Positions 11,237 to 23,457 are shown, counted from the first letter of the stretch. The stretch: DNA of 64,000 nucleotides from Cercis canadensis (GCA_003255065.1 QAOA01004577.1:62001-126000), one strand, 5' to 3'. A program made the numbers and translations. Notes: generated by a model from the sequence alone, not told the origin.

Positions 11237-12640
11237 AGAAAAACGCATATTTGAATATTAGGCACAAAACTTTTTACGCTTTCCCTTCACCTATTCCCAA
11301 ACCCTAAATCCCACATCTTCAACGTCAAATATTAAACCCTTAATCTTAAACTCAAATTTTAAACCCCAAACTCCAAACTCAAAAATAAAACTCCAAATCT
11401 TAAATTTAAAACCTTAACCCCAAATCCTTAAACCACAAACTCCAAACTCTAAACCCATATCCTAAATCCTAAACTCAAAAAAAACTTCAAACCTTAAACT
11501 CCTAACCCTAAACCCCAAACAAAAAAAAACTCTAACTCTTAAATTTCAAACCTTAAATCCTAAACTCATAATCCAAATCCCTAAACCCTAAAAACAAAAC
11601 CAAAAATCCAACTCTAAATCTCACATCTTCAACCCCAAATCTCAAACCTTTAATCTTAAATCTAAATCCCAAACCCCAACTCCTAACCCTAAACCCAAAT
11701 CCCTAAATCCAAATGTTGTTTTGACTCCCGAAACGATGGAATTTGGCTAAAATCACGCGACGTGCTGGGCAAAGCTCGCATTTTGCTTAGAAGGCCGTTT
11801 CCATTTGGAAAAGTGTACTCTTGTCAAAAACAGACATTGTTGACTTTTCTGGTCAACTTTGGGTGTTCCATTTATGCAATGAATTTTCACTTCTTTTACA
11901 CTACATCATGGTAGAAATGGAGCACAAATCGAGCATCGCATCACGTGATTTTAGCCAAATTTCATCCTTTCAGGAGTCAAAACGGCATTTGGGTTTAGGG
12001 ATTTGGGTTTAGGGTTAGGAGTTAGGGTTTGAAATTTGGATTAAGGGTTTGAGATTTAGGGTTGAAGATGTGGGATTTAGGGTTGAATTTTTATTTTTGA
12101 CTTTAGGGTTTAGGGATTTGGATTATGAGTTTAGGATTTAGGGTTTGAAATTTAGGAGTTAGAGTTTTTTTTTGGTTTGGGGTTTAGGGTTATGAGTTTA
12201 AGATTTAAAGTTTTTTTTAGTTTAGGATTTAAGGTATGGATTTAGAGTTTGAAGTTTGTGGATTGTGGTTTAAGGGTTTGGGGTTAAGGTTTTGAATTTA
12301 GGATTGAGTTTTATTTTTGAGTTTGGGGTTTAAGGTTAGGAATTTGGGATTTGAAATTTGAGTTTAAGATTAAGGGTTTAATATTTAAGGTTGAGGATGT
12401 GAGATTTAGGGTTTAGAAAGGGGTGAAAGGGAAGCATTAAGAGTTTTGTGCCTAATATTCAAATATATGTTTTTTTAAGAAAAACACGTATTTGAATATG
12501 AGTTTTCCTTAAGAAAATGCATATTTGAATATTAGACAAAAAAAAAAAGACCCATTTTGGTAAATATTTTGAAAAGTAACCTATTTTGGTATTTATTTTA
12601 TAAAAAAATATTATTTTGGTAAAAAAGCCCCTAGACAACA
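11237..12640. mobile_element. Foldback element with degenerate telomere-repeat arms
   Basis: The left arm (11237 to about 11800) is packed with degenerate CCCTAAA units. The right arm (about 11925 to 12475) carries the inverted TTTAGGG form, and both ends share GAATATTAGGCACAAAACT or its complement. Non-telomeric inner parts also pair: TTTGGCTAAAATCACG at about 11742 is matched inversely near 11945. The right side continues with two more short direct copies of the GAATAT end motif (about 12477-12535) and an ACCAAAATA-rich edge to about 12640. No transposase is present. It fits a non-autonomous foldback or MULE-type element with internal telomere-like repeats; its left end is lost in the gap. 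Confidence 0.7.
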
Positions 12641-13438
12641 GTCACAACACCCCCAGCCCCGTTTAAGGCTTTGGCATCTGATGTTTTGTTCTATGAAATT
12701 CAGCTTCCACATAGAAAAATTAAAATAAAATAAATTATCTAACAATTATACGAAAAATATTAAAAAGCATGAAGTTATCAACTATCAAGTACAAGTAGTT
12801 AGTAATTGCTAAAAAAGTGATGGAATGAAGTTTTTAATTTTTAAATATCTCATATTTTCATGTTTTATTTAAGATAATATTAAACATAAACATCCACATA
12901 ACAATATTTTACATATCTGTCTATAACTATCAATATAATACAAAACCTCTCACAGTGAAAAAGAACTCACCACATTACGCAGACTAGGTCTTGAAACTCC
13001 AGTTGTTAAAATTCTCAATACAGAAAAGTGAGAGAATCATCGCAATTCAAGTATCATGTGAAATAGTGTTGATGAACTTGATGGAATTGCTCCTTTCGGG
13101 TTAGAAAATGCGAATGAGGACTATATGAGTATTGAATTAGCACAAATAATAGGACCAGCATAACAAACAAACATCATGCTCAATGAAAACAGGAAAACTT
13201 AAATTAAGACGCTTGTCCAATACAATATTCCAAAGGAAAAGGAATGCACGAGACCACGACAATGACACCAAATACCAAAGTGAAGTCTTAATATAGGAGC
13301 CATGGGGGACCACCCGAATGATCCTTTATGTAGATTTGGACAATCAAACAACTGCTAGAAAATGGATGCCTAAAGGACCAGAATGCCTGAGACATGCAGC
13401 AATGGCAAACGGAACGAAGACGAAAACTATTGTCTGCT
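12641..13438. other. Intergenic DNA and eIF5 3' end
   Basis: No gene is seen. The part next to 13438 (from about 13150) is less AT-rich and is probably the eIF5 3' untranslated region; the rest is AT-rich. Confidence 0.5.
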
Positions 13439-14773
13439 TCATTCTTCTTCTGATTCAGACTCAGCATTCTGGAGCCATTCAATGAACGGTTTGATGCTTT
13501 TCCAGATTTGCGAGCTCTTATTACCGCCAACCAAACCTTGCTTGTACCATTGAATTATAAACTCCTCCTCCAACACATCACGATCATAAAGGTCCTTCAG
13601 AACCAGCGAAACCTCCTTCACTGCCTCTGTGCTTGCTTTCTCACAAAAAGACTCTATAGCATGCAACAAAACCATTTGAGATCCCGCATATTGAGCTGCT
13701 GCTGCAAGGTAGTTCTTCTTTTTAGCAGCTACTTTGGCAAATCCTTTGCCAACATCCTGAAAAAGAGCTTCAAGTAAAGCATTAACAACTTCTTGGGGAC
13801 TGCCAGAGAGAGAACCAAGAAAATAATCAAGATGACTAGCAGAAGAACCCTTCTCCAAATATTCCCTTATTTCCTGAACAAGCTCCCCGTGGGCACCAAG
13901 AACAACACCATTGCGATGCTCTTTAACATCAGATTTCACTTGACGTTCTGGAGACTTCTTTGGTGACTTTTTCTCTTCACTGCCTGTAGAAAGCATGACC
14001 ATATTAGCTGTAACAGCACTTAATTGCTCCTGGACCCGCTTCTGAGCTGCCTCCATTGAAGTGTCTGTCTGCCATTGTACATCATCATCACCATCGGCTT
14101 CATCATTTTGATCCGCAAGACTGTGAGCTGGGGAGTGGTCCTCATCAGAACCAGTGTTTTTCTTCTTTGATAATGTCTTAGAAGTAGCATCCTTCAAGTT
14201 AGCAGAGGAGCCTTTCTTCTTCCCTTCCTTTTTAAGCTTCTTTAGTTCCTCATCAGCAGCCTCACCCTCTTTAAGCCGCTCCTTTTCAGCCCTCCTCATG
14301 GCTTTCTTGTCCTTTGATCCCTTCTTCTGCTCAGGTGGATTCTTGAGTATAAATGTAGTAAGCTTGTCCCTCATATCAACATCGGAGATAAACCCACATG
14401 CAGCACATTTCAGTGTGATCATTTGCGTCTTTGTAATAACTATCTCAGTTTCGGGGTTCCCGCAACCATAGCATTGAACATATTTCTTGATGAACTTCTC
14501 AAGGTAATCAGCAAGTGTCTTGGTGTCGTGGGAACCATTCACAGTAGAAGTTCCAGTCTTCTCATCAAATTTTGATTGGGCTCCAAGCTCACAACCAAAA
14601 TACTTTGTAGTGTAAGATGCAGGTCTAGCCAAGGCCTTGGCAATATCAACCATGTTAACCACATTAGTCCTGATGCCATTTCCTCTACCTTCAATCTTAG
14701 TTATCATTTTTGGCATCTTATACCTGTAGAAGGCATCATCGCGGTTGGAAGCACCAATATTCTGTAGAGCCAT
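13439..14773 (-). CDS. Eukaryotic translation initiation factor 5
   Basis: One uninterrupted coding exon gives 444 residues, close to plant eIF5 proteins. eIF5 is the GTPase-activating protein for eIF2 in the scanning ribosome and stabilises the 43S complex. The N-terminal domain has FYRYKMP with the arginine finger (R17 here, yeast R15) and a C4 zinc ribbon (Cys 101, 104, 123 and 126). A Lys/Glu-rich linker (about 150-225) follows, and the C-terminal W2 HEAT domain (about 290-444) ends in acidic-aromatic boxes (EEEFIIQWY, FIEWLQNAESESEEE) that bind eIF2-beta and eIF3c. An in-frame ATG seven codons upstream exists, but MALQNIGA is the conserved start. The coding region lacks introns, as is common for plant eIF5; the intron lies in the leader. 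Confidence 0.96.
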   Translation of the reverse strand: MALQNIGASNRDDAFYRYKMPKMITKIEGRGNGIRTNVVNMVDIAKALARPASYTTKYFGCELGAQSKFDEKTGTSTVNGSHDTKTLADYLEKFIKKYVQCYGCGNPETEIVITKTQMITLKCAACGFISDVDMRDKLTTFILKNPPEQKKGSKDKKAMRRAEKERLKEGEAADEELKKLKKEGKKKGSSANLKDATSKTLSKKKNTGSDEDHSPAHSLADQNDEADGDDDVQWQTDTSMEAAQKRVQEQLSAVTANMVMLSTGSEEKKSPKKSPERQVKSDVKEHRNGVVLGAHGELVQEIREYLEKGSSASHLDYFLGSLSGSPQEVVNALLEALFQDVGKGFAKVAAKKKNYLAAAAQYAGSQMVLLHAIESFCEKASTEAVKEVSLVLKDLYDRDVLEEEFIIQWYKQGLVGGNKSSQIWKSIKPFIEWLQNAESESEEE

Positions 14774-15990
14774 CTTGATTTGCAAGAACTTCAAGAAAAC
14801 TGGATTAACTTTATCATAAAGGAGGGAAAGGCTGCATAAACTGACAACTAGGGCAAGAACTTTTATGATCCTCTAGCAACCCAATATGCAAGCAAAAAGC
14901 TTCATCAGCAGAATCTCTACACTTTTTTCTAGATATAGGACAATACTCCCCAAGCAAACCAATTGATGTCAAAAAGAGAGAAACTCGGTCAGACATAAAA
15001 AGGCTTTCAAACTTTAAACCCTCCACTTTGGCAAACAGCGGTCACAGCAGAATGAACTGCCAACTTTCCTATAAGACAATAAAATAGGAAGAAATCAACG
15101 ACACGCCATAACAAAAAATAGAATATCCAAAACTAGCTGAAATTTCCCATCTACAAAATAATAATGATGCATTCGTGGTTAATGTCAAATAATGGCTTGA
15201 TTGGAATCAGATGACTAAATATTTGCGAACTAATCAGCCCATACAAATTCATGTTCAATATATAAATATCTATAAAGATATAAGAAGCAGCCAAACAATC
15301 AACGATCAAACAGGAAACAGTGTGAAACTCCAATACTTTTAACCATAAGCTCGTGAACTCACAGAGACCTCAGAGAGAAATCAGACAAAATCAGAAAATC
15401 AAATTCTTCAAATTTAAGTTTTTCATCTAAGGAAAACAAATGCAAAATTCAATATAACGAACTTCCGGATCTCAATTGAGAATAATTGTAATCATAGCAT
15501 CAAACTGTCCCACACGATAATTTATTCTCCAACCATCATCTATCGAAACAGATCACTCGCTTAAGATTTAATTCTATAATTATCATCCAATAAGCCAGTT
15601 TATTGATCCGAAAATAAATTAGAAACATAACATAAAGTTTCGAAATAGAATTAAAATTTGAAAAATTAGGAAATCAAAGATCTACAACGATCGGCCAATT
15701 ACACGAAGAAACTCAATCCGAACTGCAGAATCCAGCTTCGATTGGAACGATCAATGCTACCAAATCCATGTTCGAACGATCAAAGAAAATAAATAACAGA
15801 TGATATACAATCTAACAGAGAGAAGATAGAACTGGAAAATTGAAGCTGAAAGAAAATCAGGTAGCCGTAACAATACCTTCGGATGGTTGAAGAAGGGAAC
15901 GGAGGCTTGGCGTTCGACTTTGCGTGTGCTGAAGAGATAGAAAAAGTACGTAGGAGACGAGCGGAGGCCGCGACTTATATAGGACACAAG
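14774..15990 (-). promoter_or_regulatory. eIF5 leader intron and core promoter
   Basis: On the minus strand a TATATAAG box lies at about 15981-15974. A leader exon follows and ends at a good donor (GAAG then GTATTG, intron from 15876 downward). The matching acceptor lies close to the ATG; a CAG ending at 14800 is one candidate and another lies near 14836. The intron is about 1.07 kb. Leader introns of this size are common in highly expressed plant housekeeping genes. The small reading frames inside are not coding. Confidence 0.6.
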
Positions 15991-16157
15991 TATGCGTAAG
16001 CGTTAGGGCAAGCTCAGCGTCCTAATTTAAAATTACTTCCTCAACCAACATTTTAACGCCGCTTTTGCCCTTCATCTTTGCTTGTTTTACAATTTTGCCC
16101 CCCTTTTTTTTTTTTATATATATAATTGATAAATATTTTTCAACAATTAGAAGACTA

Positions 16158-16980
16158 TGAGGCTCTTTGCCTTAGAAATTGTAATTCTACAAACTTTTTA
16201 CTTTAATATAACACTTTTTAAACTATTTATATTAATATTATAATTTTTTAAAATTCAAAAACAAAAAAAAATCTTTTTAGAAGTTGCGGGGCCCACTAGA
16301 AATGTCGTGGTCCCTGCTGCGTGTTCATGTCGGATACATCGTGAGGCCCATGGCGTGCCAACATTTATCAATTTACGCTGCCATTTGCTAGAAATACAAG
16401 GCCCACTCTTTGAACTTGGTGAGGCTTACACTTTTTCCATCCCGATCTTTCAATGTGAATGGTGGTGGCTTTAAACCTTTATTCACCTGTCAAGTCAAAA
16501 ATACACATAACCAAAAAATGGATACAGGTGGGTTGTGAATTCCAAACAAGGACAAAAACAGGCACAAATACTTGTTTATTAATAAATGTACCTTTGCAAC
16601 AATGGAACCTTTCAATGAAGAAGAAGAAGTAGCATATGGAATTGAGAAAGAGGGAAAATGAGATAGTTTCAAGCAACAAAATTGGGAATTTGATGATCTG
16701 GGAAGAAATGGGAGGTTTTGAGAAGATGGGTACTTGGGAGTTTCAGTGTGGAGCAATGTGAGAAGAGAGTGCTTAGGAACAATGAGGGAAGTCATGTTGA
16801 CACTTAAGGAGAATGGGCCTCGCACGTATGGCAAATGTGGACACGCCATGGGCTCCGTAGCTTTTGAAAAGTTTTTTTTTTTTTGAATTTAAAAAAATTG
16901 TAATATTAATGTAAATAATTTGGGAAGTGCTATATTTAAGTAAAAAGTTTGTAGAATTACAATTTTTAGGTCAAAAGTGT
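16158..16980. mobile_element. TIR element carrying a peroxiredoxin Q fragment (Pack-type)
   Basis: The ends are inverted repeats of roughly 120-150 bp: AAATTGTAATTCTACAAAC at about 16176 is mirrored at about 16945-16965, and similarity continues inward to the GCCCATGG segment (about 16348 and 16850). Between them is a piece of a host gene, the start of peroxiredoxin Q, including an intron. This is the structure of a Pack-MULE or similar gene-capturing non-autonomous element. I could not find a convincing target-site duplication, so the exact ends and superfamily are uncertain. Confidence 0.7.
16388..16795 (-). pseudogene. Captured 5' fragment of chloroplast peroxiredoxin Q
   Basis: Exon 1 (16795-16592, 68 codons, starting MTSLIVPKHSLLTLLH) is a chloroplast transit peptide ending SSSSLKGSIVAK. 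It is followed by a GT-AG intron (16591-16487) and part of exon 2 (VNKGLKPPPFTLKDRDGKS up to TKFK). The joined text matches the start of plant PRXQ, where SSSLKG..AKVNKG..PDFTLKDQ is conserved. The copy ends before the catalytic Cys pair, at TKFK-EWALYF-stop, where element sequence takes over. The frame is intact for about 100 codons, and an upstream in-frame ATG in the terminal repeat at 16849 would add 18. Any product would be a transit peptide with a truncated thioredoxin fold and could not be a peroxidase. Confidence 0.8.
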
Positions 16981-19252
16981 TAATTATTCACAATTTTTTA
17001 ATTAAAATATATGTTTCATTCTATTGCCTCCATTCGGATTTAAGGAAAATAAAATTTGGGGGTTCGAAGAAAATTAAATAAAATTATGATCCTTTCCATT
17101 CTACTAATTTCTCTTTCTTAAAATTTTTCAAAACAATAAAATGTTACTATTTTCTCTTCAATTCCATCCCTTCCCCATAGTCTTGTTTTCCATTTTTTAA
17201 GAAAGTTGCTGCCTCAATTCGGAGATCGAATCCAGATCCTTAAATTTTAATTTGTGCCTATCCCCATCATGCTATACATGAGGGCTCTCAAAATTGGTTT
17301 GCCAAAGAGTTTAGCAAGAACGCCAACAACCATTGGAAATTGGTGAAGATATTTCATAGTGAATTCTTCAAAGCTTTGAGTGCATCCGTACATTGGTCAA
17401 AGCTTCACTCTGATCACAGGGATTTTGCCTTGACTTTCCGACTAGCTGGCGTGTTTTGCAATTTGGTCAGTACCTTGGTATAGCATTGCAAAATTTGGCA
17501 TGTAGGAAAGCATCTGAACTCGCATAGCACAAGCCTCAACATTAACAATACAAGAAAATTGCATACGGGTCTTTAACCATTAAGAGATCTTGTATTATCT
17601 GAACCTGTTTCATCATAGTACTGCAACATAAGATCAGAAAGTAATCATGAATTAAAGGGAAGTGCCTATATGCAGAAAAACAACTCGAGAGAAAAGGTAC
17701 GGAATAAGGGCTTCATGGCCCAAACAAAATGAATAAGGGCTTCAAATTTGAATGGCTCAAAAGAATTTTGAAGGCCCAATATAAAACATGGGCTAGGTTC
17801 TAGGCCCGCCCTCGTCCACCCTAACATTATCAGTCCGCGTGGATAAACGTTGGCACTTGGCAACATGCCATCCCAACCGTGGACGCATTCACTTAACCAA
17901 AAACTAACTTCTAAATTGATTTTTTTTTTTTTGATTGGGTTTCTAAATTAATTTTAATTCTAACATATGAGTATTTATTTTTGTAATATATATAATTATT
18001 ATGTTTAAATATAATAAACTAAAAAATATTTTGATAATTTTACAAAGTAAACAAACAAATGCCAAAAGTCCTCCCTTTAAAAGGAAAAAAATGAAAGGAT
18101 TGTCGTTTAGGAAAAGGAAGAATTGGTCCCTTCATTTTGTTACGTAATCAACACACCCAACAAATATTTTCTGACTAAACCGTCATTTGCTTTTAATTGT
18201 GGGATTTAAGAGCCACGCTTTGAATTGCTTGGTCCTCGGAGACTTTTCCAAAATCCCACTTAGACTAAGTATCACCCTGGGCCCACCCCTGGCTGCCCTT
18301 GAGGATATTCTTTGGCAAGTTCAACATACTTTCCAATTTATTTTTAAATATTATTTTCCATTTTCAAATCACACATCCACGTTAGCCTATGTATATAGTA
18401 GCCATTCACTTGCTATCGTGCATCCAACAAATATATTTTCCATTTCTCATCATCTTTTTTGGTGCACTCATATCCCATCAATTTAACTTTCATGATATAG
18501 GATTAGGAGCTATTGGAAATGAAAAATAAAATTGAATATACACATTAAAAACATATAATAATTATTATATGACTTCAACTTTTTTTTTTAGTGAATAGGA
18601 CTTCATATTAATTCATAGTTACTAACTTACTATAGAATTTTATTTACTATCACTACATAAAAAAAAATTACATCCCTAAAGTAAATAATTTATTTTACTA
18701 ATAGTAAATGATTGTAACAACTTTTTCTTTTATATATATATGACAGCACCATTTAATGGTTATATAAAATTAGTTTACACTATTAATAAATTAAAATTGT
18801 ATTATTATTTATATATTGACTTAATTGTATATAACGGAAAATAAACGAAAACAAAAATTATGAGGTTCCATTGACAAAAGTAGGTTATTTGAGTTAATAG
18901 GTCGGGTTATTCAAAACCGGCCCAACTCGGAAGCGAGTCGGGTAACGAGGAATACGAATCCTAACTCATGGCGTGACTGGCGTGGATGCAATTCGCCATA
19001 GGGACAGAAACGAAGTCGCATACAACCTTGCCTAACCTTTGACGGCACACGGCGTGTTAAGACTATATTTCAAACACAAAATCAAAAGCTTTAACTATAA
19101 ATTATGATCTCGTAATCAACATGCTTTGCAAGTTGTCCGAGTTAATAGACTAATTCCTCCTCTGACTTTCCCAGCTAAACTTCCCCACCTCCTAGCACTC
19201 TCTATCTTCTCTTAGATGGAATAGAACCCTGCGCTAGACTCGGAGGAGTAAG
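16981..19252. other. Intergenic DNA upstream of the galactosyltransferase gene
   Basis: No intact gene is present. A possible gene remnant on the minus strand (about 17283-17560) is listed separately. 17880-18880 is AT-rich with short A/T runs. 18880-19250 is GC-richer and forms the promoter and leader of the galactosyltransferase gene. Confidence 0.45.
17283..17560 (-). pseudogene. Possible decayed exon, family not recognised
   Basis: One minus-strand frame reads through about 90 codons with only two stops. It has protein-like segments such as VEACAMRVQMLSYMPNF and FPMVVGVLAKLFGKPIL. The composition and frame bias suggest an old coding exon, but I cannot assign a family and chance is possible. 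Confidence 0.25.
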
Positions 19253-22200
19253 ATGAAGAACCGAAGTTCATCCAAAATCTCTGCAAAATGGATTCCCATT
19301 TTCTCTATCTTTTCATTCCTTATTGGTATGCTCATCACAAGCAGGTCTCTCCCTTACTCTTGTGTATTTTTTTCCCGTATTTTCTGTTGTAATAATGACT
19401 CCTTTTGAGCTATAGATTTGGGTTTGGCTTGCTATTTACTTTTGCAGTTTCCATCTTTTGGATGAAACTAAATTTGGAAACTTGGGAGTTAGCATCTTGT
19501 TTTCGAATTTGAATTTTATGATTTGATTTTGGAAATTTTGGTGACCTATGAGATTCTGACTGGAAAATGGAAACTGTCCTTGTTGCAGGATGTGGGAACC
19601 ACCTGAATCAAACAATCAGTTTATTTCGCAGCATCGCCATGATCAAGAACTTCAAGTGGTCTCAGATGATTGCGCTACTAAGAAGGTATGCATAAATATC
19701 TTAAATTCAACTGCATTTTCAGAAGTATCTAATTTTTTTTCCCTTTGATTTTGAAATCAACTGGGTTTTTTTTTTCTGGTTTTTTCAATCTTGGAATGTC
19801 AGAAGCCAGTGCAGAATAAGGACGTAATGAACGAAGTTTACAGAACCCAAGAAGCTATTCAGTGAGTGCTAACTGAAATCTGTCTCCATTTCGCTAGATT
19901 TGGTTTCCAATTGAAGTGTTTGTTAAATAATTGGTGTTTTCATTTCTTCGGAGGCATGTCAGATCTCTAGACAAGCAAATTTCTATGCTCCAGATGGAAT
20001 TAGCAGCAGCTAGGAGTTCTCGGGAAATGGGGATCTCGGATGGCTCGGTCAACTCATCGGAGCTGTCTGGTGAAAGCTCGCCCAAGAAGAAGGTTTTTAT
20101 AGTGATTGGCATAAACACGGCTTTTAGTAGCAGGAAGCGGCGTGATTCAGTTAGAGAGACTTGGATGCCTCAAGGTACCGTATTTCTACTGAGAATTGTT
20201 TTGCTCTAATTATGATGGATTTACTTGTAAGAAGTTGTGAAGACCCTCTCCACGCTCTTGTTCAGGAGAACAGCTTGTTCAATTGGAACGTGAGAAGGGA
20301 ATTGTCATCAGATTCATGATTGGCCACAGGTATTTTTCTCTATGATTCTGATTGCATAGCATTAGATGTCAGGTATATGATATGATTAGAAAAACTTTAT
20401 GGGTTAGAAGAGATTTAAAGCAATTGGTATAGATCTCTTGAGCTGTGGTTGCTCACAAAAATTGAATTTGCCATGTATTTCCATCTAGAGCTACACCTTT
20501 GGTACATAACCTCTACCATGATCTCAATATTACTTTATCTAAAGACAGATAATATCAACATGGGTTGCATAGATGTAGTTATGTACTAATTGGAACTGAC
20601 ATATGTGATATTGTCGTGGTGTTCTCAGTGCAACTTCCAACAGCATCCTAGATCGAGCTATTGATTCAGAAGAAGCCCAGCACAAAGACTTCCTGCGGCT
20701 GGTAAGAAATCTAATAAGAATTGTTTATGGGTTAAGAAATGGGGACATCTGGCAGAAATATGATCATGGTCATGCATTATCTTGTAGGAACATGTTGAAG
20801 GGTATCATGAACTGTCTGCAAAGACGAAAACATTTTTTTCTACTGCAGTTGCAAAATGGGATGCTGATTTCTATGTCAAGGTGGATGATGATGTACATGT
20901 CAATTTAGGTATGTTCTGTCTCATTGTTCCTTGCATTTGTTTTCTATTTCTGTCATTGTTTCCTTCTCCACTTTCCTCTGTCCCACTTCCCTGACAAATA
21001 AGGTTAATCCTAACATTCATAACTATGTAGGTGTCCTAGCATCAACTCTTGCTCATCATCGTTCAAAACCCAGGGTCTACATTGGTTGTATGAAATCTGG
21101 ACCAGTTCTTTCTCGAAAGTAATTCCACTGGACTTCTTTTTCCTATTAGAAAGAGGCTATTCCCATCCCATGCTACATGCAACGTGCAATGGGTTTGTAT
21201 TAATCTATTGAATTTTTTCCTGTATATCTAGGGATGTCAAGTATCATGAACCTGAGTACTGGAAATTTGGAGAAGAGGGGAACAAATACTTCCGACATGC
21301 AACTGGGCAGATATATGCAATCTCGAAGGATCTGGCCACTTACATTTCCATTAACCAGTAAGGATATTGTCGTCCAGGCAGTAACTATAAGACTAGTTTT
21401 TTGGCCATTCAATTATGGGCAGTGGACTGGACATGTGGTTTTTGTTTCATATTTCTCTGCTGGGATAACCAGATGAGCAATTTTTTATTTATATATCTGC
21501 AGCTGCACAAAACTTTTCCAATGTGAGCTTGAGCATCTAGTTTGATTTGGTCTTGTCCAACTTAATATTTTTCTGTGGATTTTGTTAAAAACAAGAAACT
21601 AATTTCACATTATTTGGCTAAAGTCAGAAACTCAATTTGGTGGATAACAAGTTTCAAAATATAAACTCTCAGCCTATAGGTCAATCCACGTTGTATATAA
21701 CCAGAAAAGCTCTGATGTATGTCTGGCATAAAATATTCTTTATTACAAGACAAATTTCATGGAGGTGCTAATTGTGACTGCAGGCCAATATTGCATAAGT
21801 ATGCTAATGAAGATGTCTCACTTGGTTCATGGTTCATTGGTCTTGAAGTTGAGCACATTGATGACCGTAGTATGTGCTGTGGAACTCCTCCAGGTATGGT
21901 ATTTGAAACTATATAACTAGTGGACATTGAGTGCCTATATCTCTCTCGCAGTCAGAGAAATAGAGAATCTAATATTTTTTTTCACCAAATAATTCAAGTT
22001 CTAGCACATAGCATGTATGTTGATGTCACTTGAGAACTTCCTTAAGATGGATACCACCAAATTCCTTATATGGTTCTTCACATCTCTTTCTTCAAAATTT
22101 CCTTAATAAAAGTTGCTTCAGATGGTGAAGCTGAATGCAACCACAAATTTCAGTGCCATCTGCCTACCCTTAGCAGTTGACTCTTGATCTCGAAACTTCT

Positions 22201-22444
22201 TCTTTAATGTTGACGTTCAGCTCATCATTTTTGCATCACCCCCTCCCTGCTTCTCTTTTATTAGTGGTTCTCACTTGTGATTAATGCTTCTGTAGACTGT
22301 GAGTGGAAGGCGCAGGCAGGCAACATATGTGTTGCATCATTTGATTGGAGCTGCAGTGGAATCTGCAAATCAGTGGAGAAGATCAAATATGTCCACTCCA
22401 AGTGTGGTGAAGGGGATGCAGCTGTTTGGAGTGCTTTATATTAA
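19253..22444 (+). CDS. GT31 beta-1,3-galactosyltransferase (hexosyltransferase), with a 1-base insertion
   Basis: I place eleven exons: 19253-19344, 19589-19686, 19803-19861, 19963-20174, 20266-20329, 20629-20701, 20788-20908, 21031-21118, 21232-21357, 21784-21893 and 22296-22444. They sum to 1192 bases, one more than a multiple of three. The extra base is a T in a TTTT run at about 19620-19623, which shifts ESNNQF out of frame; without it the product is 396 residues. It is a type II membrane protein: the N-terminal anchor [16 protein letters not shown] is followed by a DUF4094-like stem ([17 protein letters not shown]), then the GT31 domain with [11 protein letters not shown], the DxD motif [10 protein letters not shown] and EDVSLGSWF. 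Plant relatives add galactose to arabinogalactan proteins or N-glycans in the Golgi; the acceptor cannot be told here. Confidence 0.9.
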
Positions 22445-23457
22445 ATGGATTCAAAGAAAATGGGTTTTTCCTGGTTGGAAGAGGAACTGAAATTGTCTAA
22501 CAGCAGCTGGAGCAAAGGCATATTTTGGAGTTGACAGTGAGAAATCTGTGCAAATAGAAATGACATCGAAGACAGTGAGCCATTTTTAGGCCGGTGAACA
22601 GGGCTGCTTGATTATGTGCACGGAAGCTGCTCATTCAAGTTATCAATTGCGCAAATGTGGGCTTAAGGATACAGATTTGTTCAGCATACCTTCCCAGTCT
22701 TATTTTTGAGTGTAGGAAGATATGGCAACTGTACTCGGTGTTATGTCAACATAGCCTCGTTCTATTTTTTTTTTTTTATTTTTTTGGTTATTTTTGTTCC
22801 ATTTTAACACAATGGTTTTGGATGTAGTTTTTATGAAGTGGGTTTTGTTTTGTGTAGTGAAAAGCAATGTATCGATAGTTTTGTTCATGCGTTCAATGTG
22901 ATATTTGATGAAATAGCAATATTCAAAAAAGCGGTGTGTATTCATTTTTTTTTTAAGTATTATATTCATGACTAAACAAAAAAAAGTATTATATTCACGA
23001 TTAAACATTAATTCTATTATGTGAAAAAGGTATCAGAAGACAGAAGATACACGTGATAGGCACATCAAAAGAGCACTTGCCAAACAGAGACAAATAAACC
23101 AGAAGACCATATAAAGCTGAAAATATAGATTATTCATCAGTAAAGTTTTTGATAAAAATTGTTATAACGTGACTGATTTTAAAATCATGAAAACATATAT
23201 TATATGATTAAGTCAGTAGGATTTTATTTTTGTAAAACTGTATTTACATAAAAATTAAGGTTTGTTAAGTCATAATTTCAAATTTTCTAGAATTTTTTTT
23301 TCAAAATTTGTCGATTCTTCAGAATTTTTTCTATAATAAAACGCACAAGTTTTTGTTTTCCCCCAAGTATTAGAAATTTTAACCGTCAGAATAATTTTAA
23401 AAAGTATTCTTAGGATGCTTTCAAAGATATCCAGCATCATTCTTAAAAATTGATCAA
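22445..23457. other. Galactosyltransferase 3' UTR and spacer
   Basis: The 3' untranslated region probably runs to about 22900. Beyond it are T-rich runs, a short direct repeat around AAGTATTATATTCA (22956 and 22986) and AT-rich spacer up to the MITE. Confidence 0.5.

Noticed and set aside
10587..11267. Long reading frames on both strands over 10587-11267
   Set aside because: They consist almost wholly of N bases and reflect the assembly gap only.
11300..12420. Internal telomere or chromosome-fusion site
   Set aside because: The repeats are too degenerate and form an inverted pair inside an element-like structure with shared ends, not a head-to-head telomere junction with intact units.
14154..14471. 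Plus-strand Ser/Phe-rich frame inside eIF5
   Set aside because: Antisense of the Lys/Glu-rich linker of eIF5.
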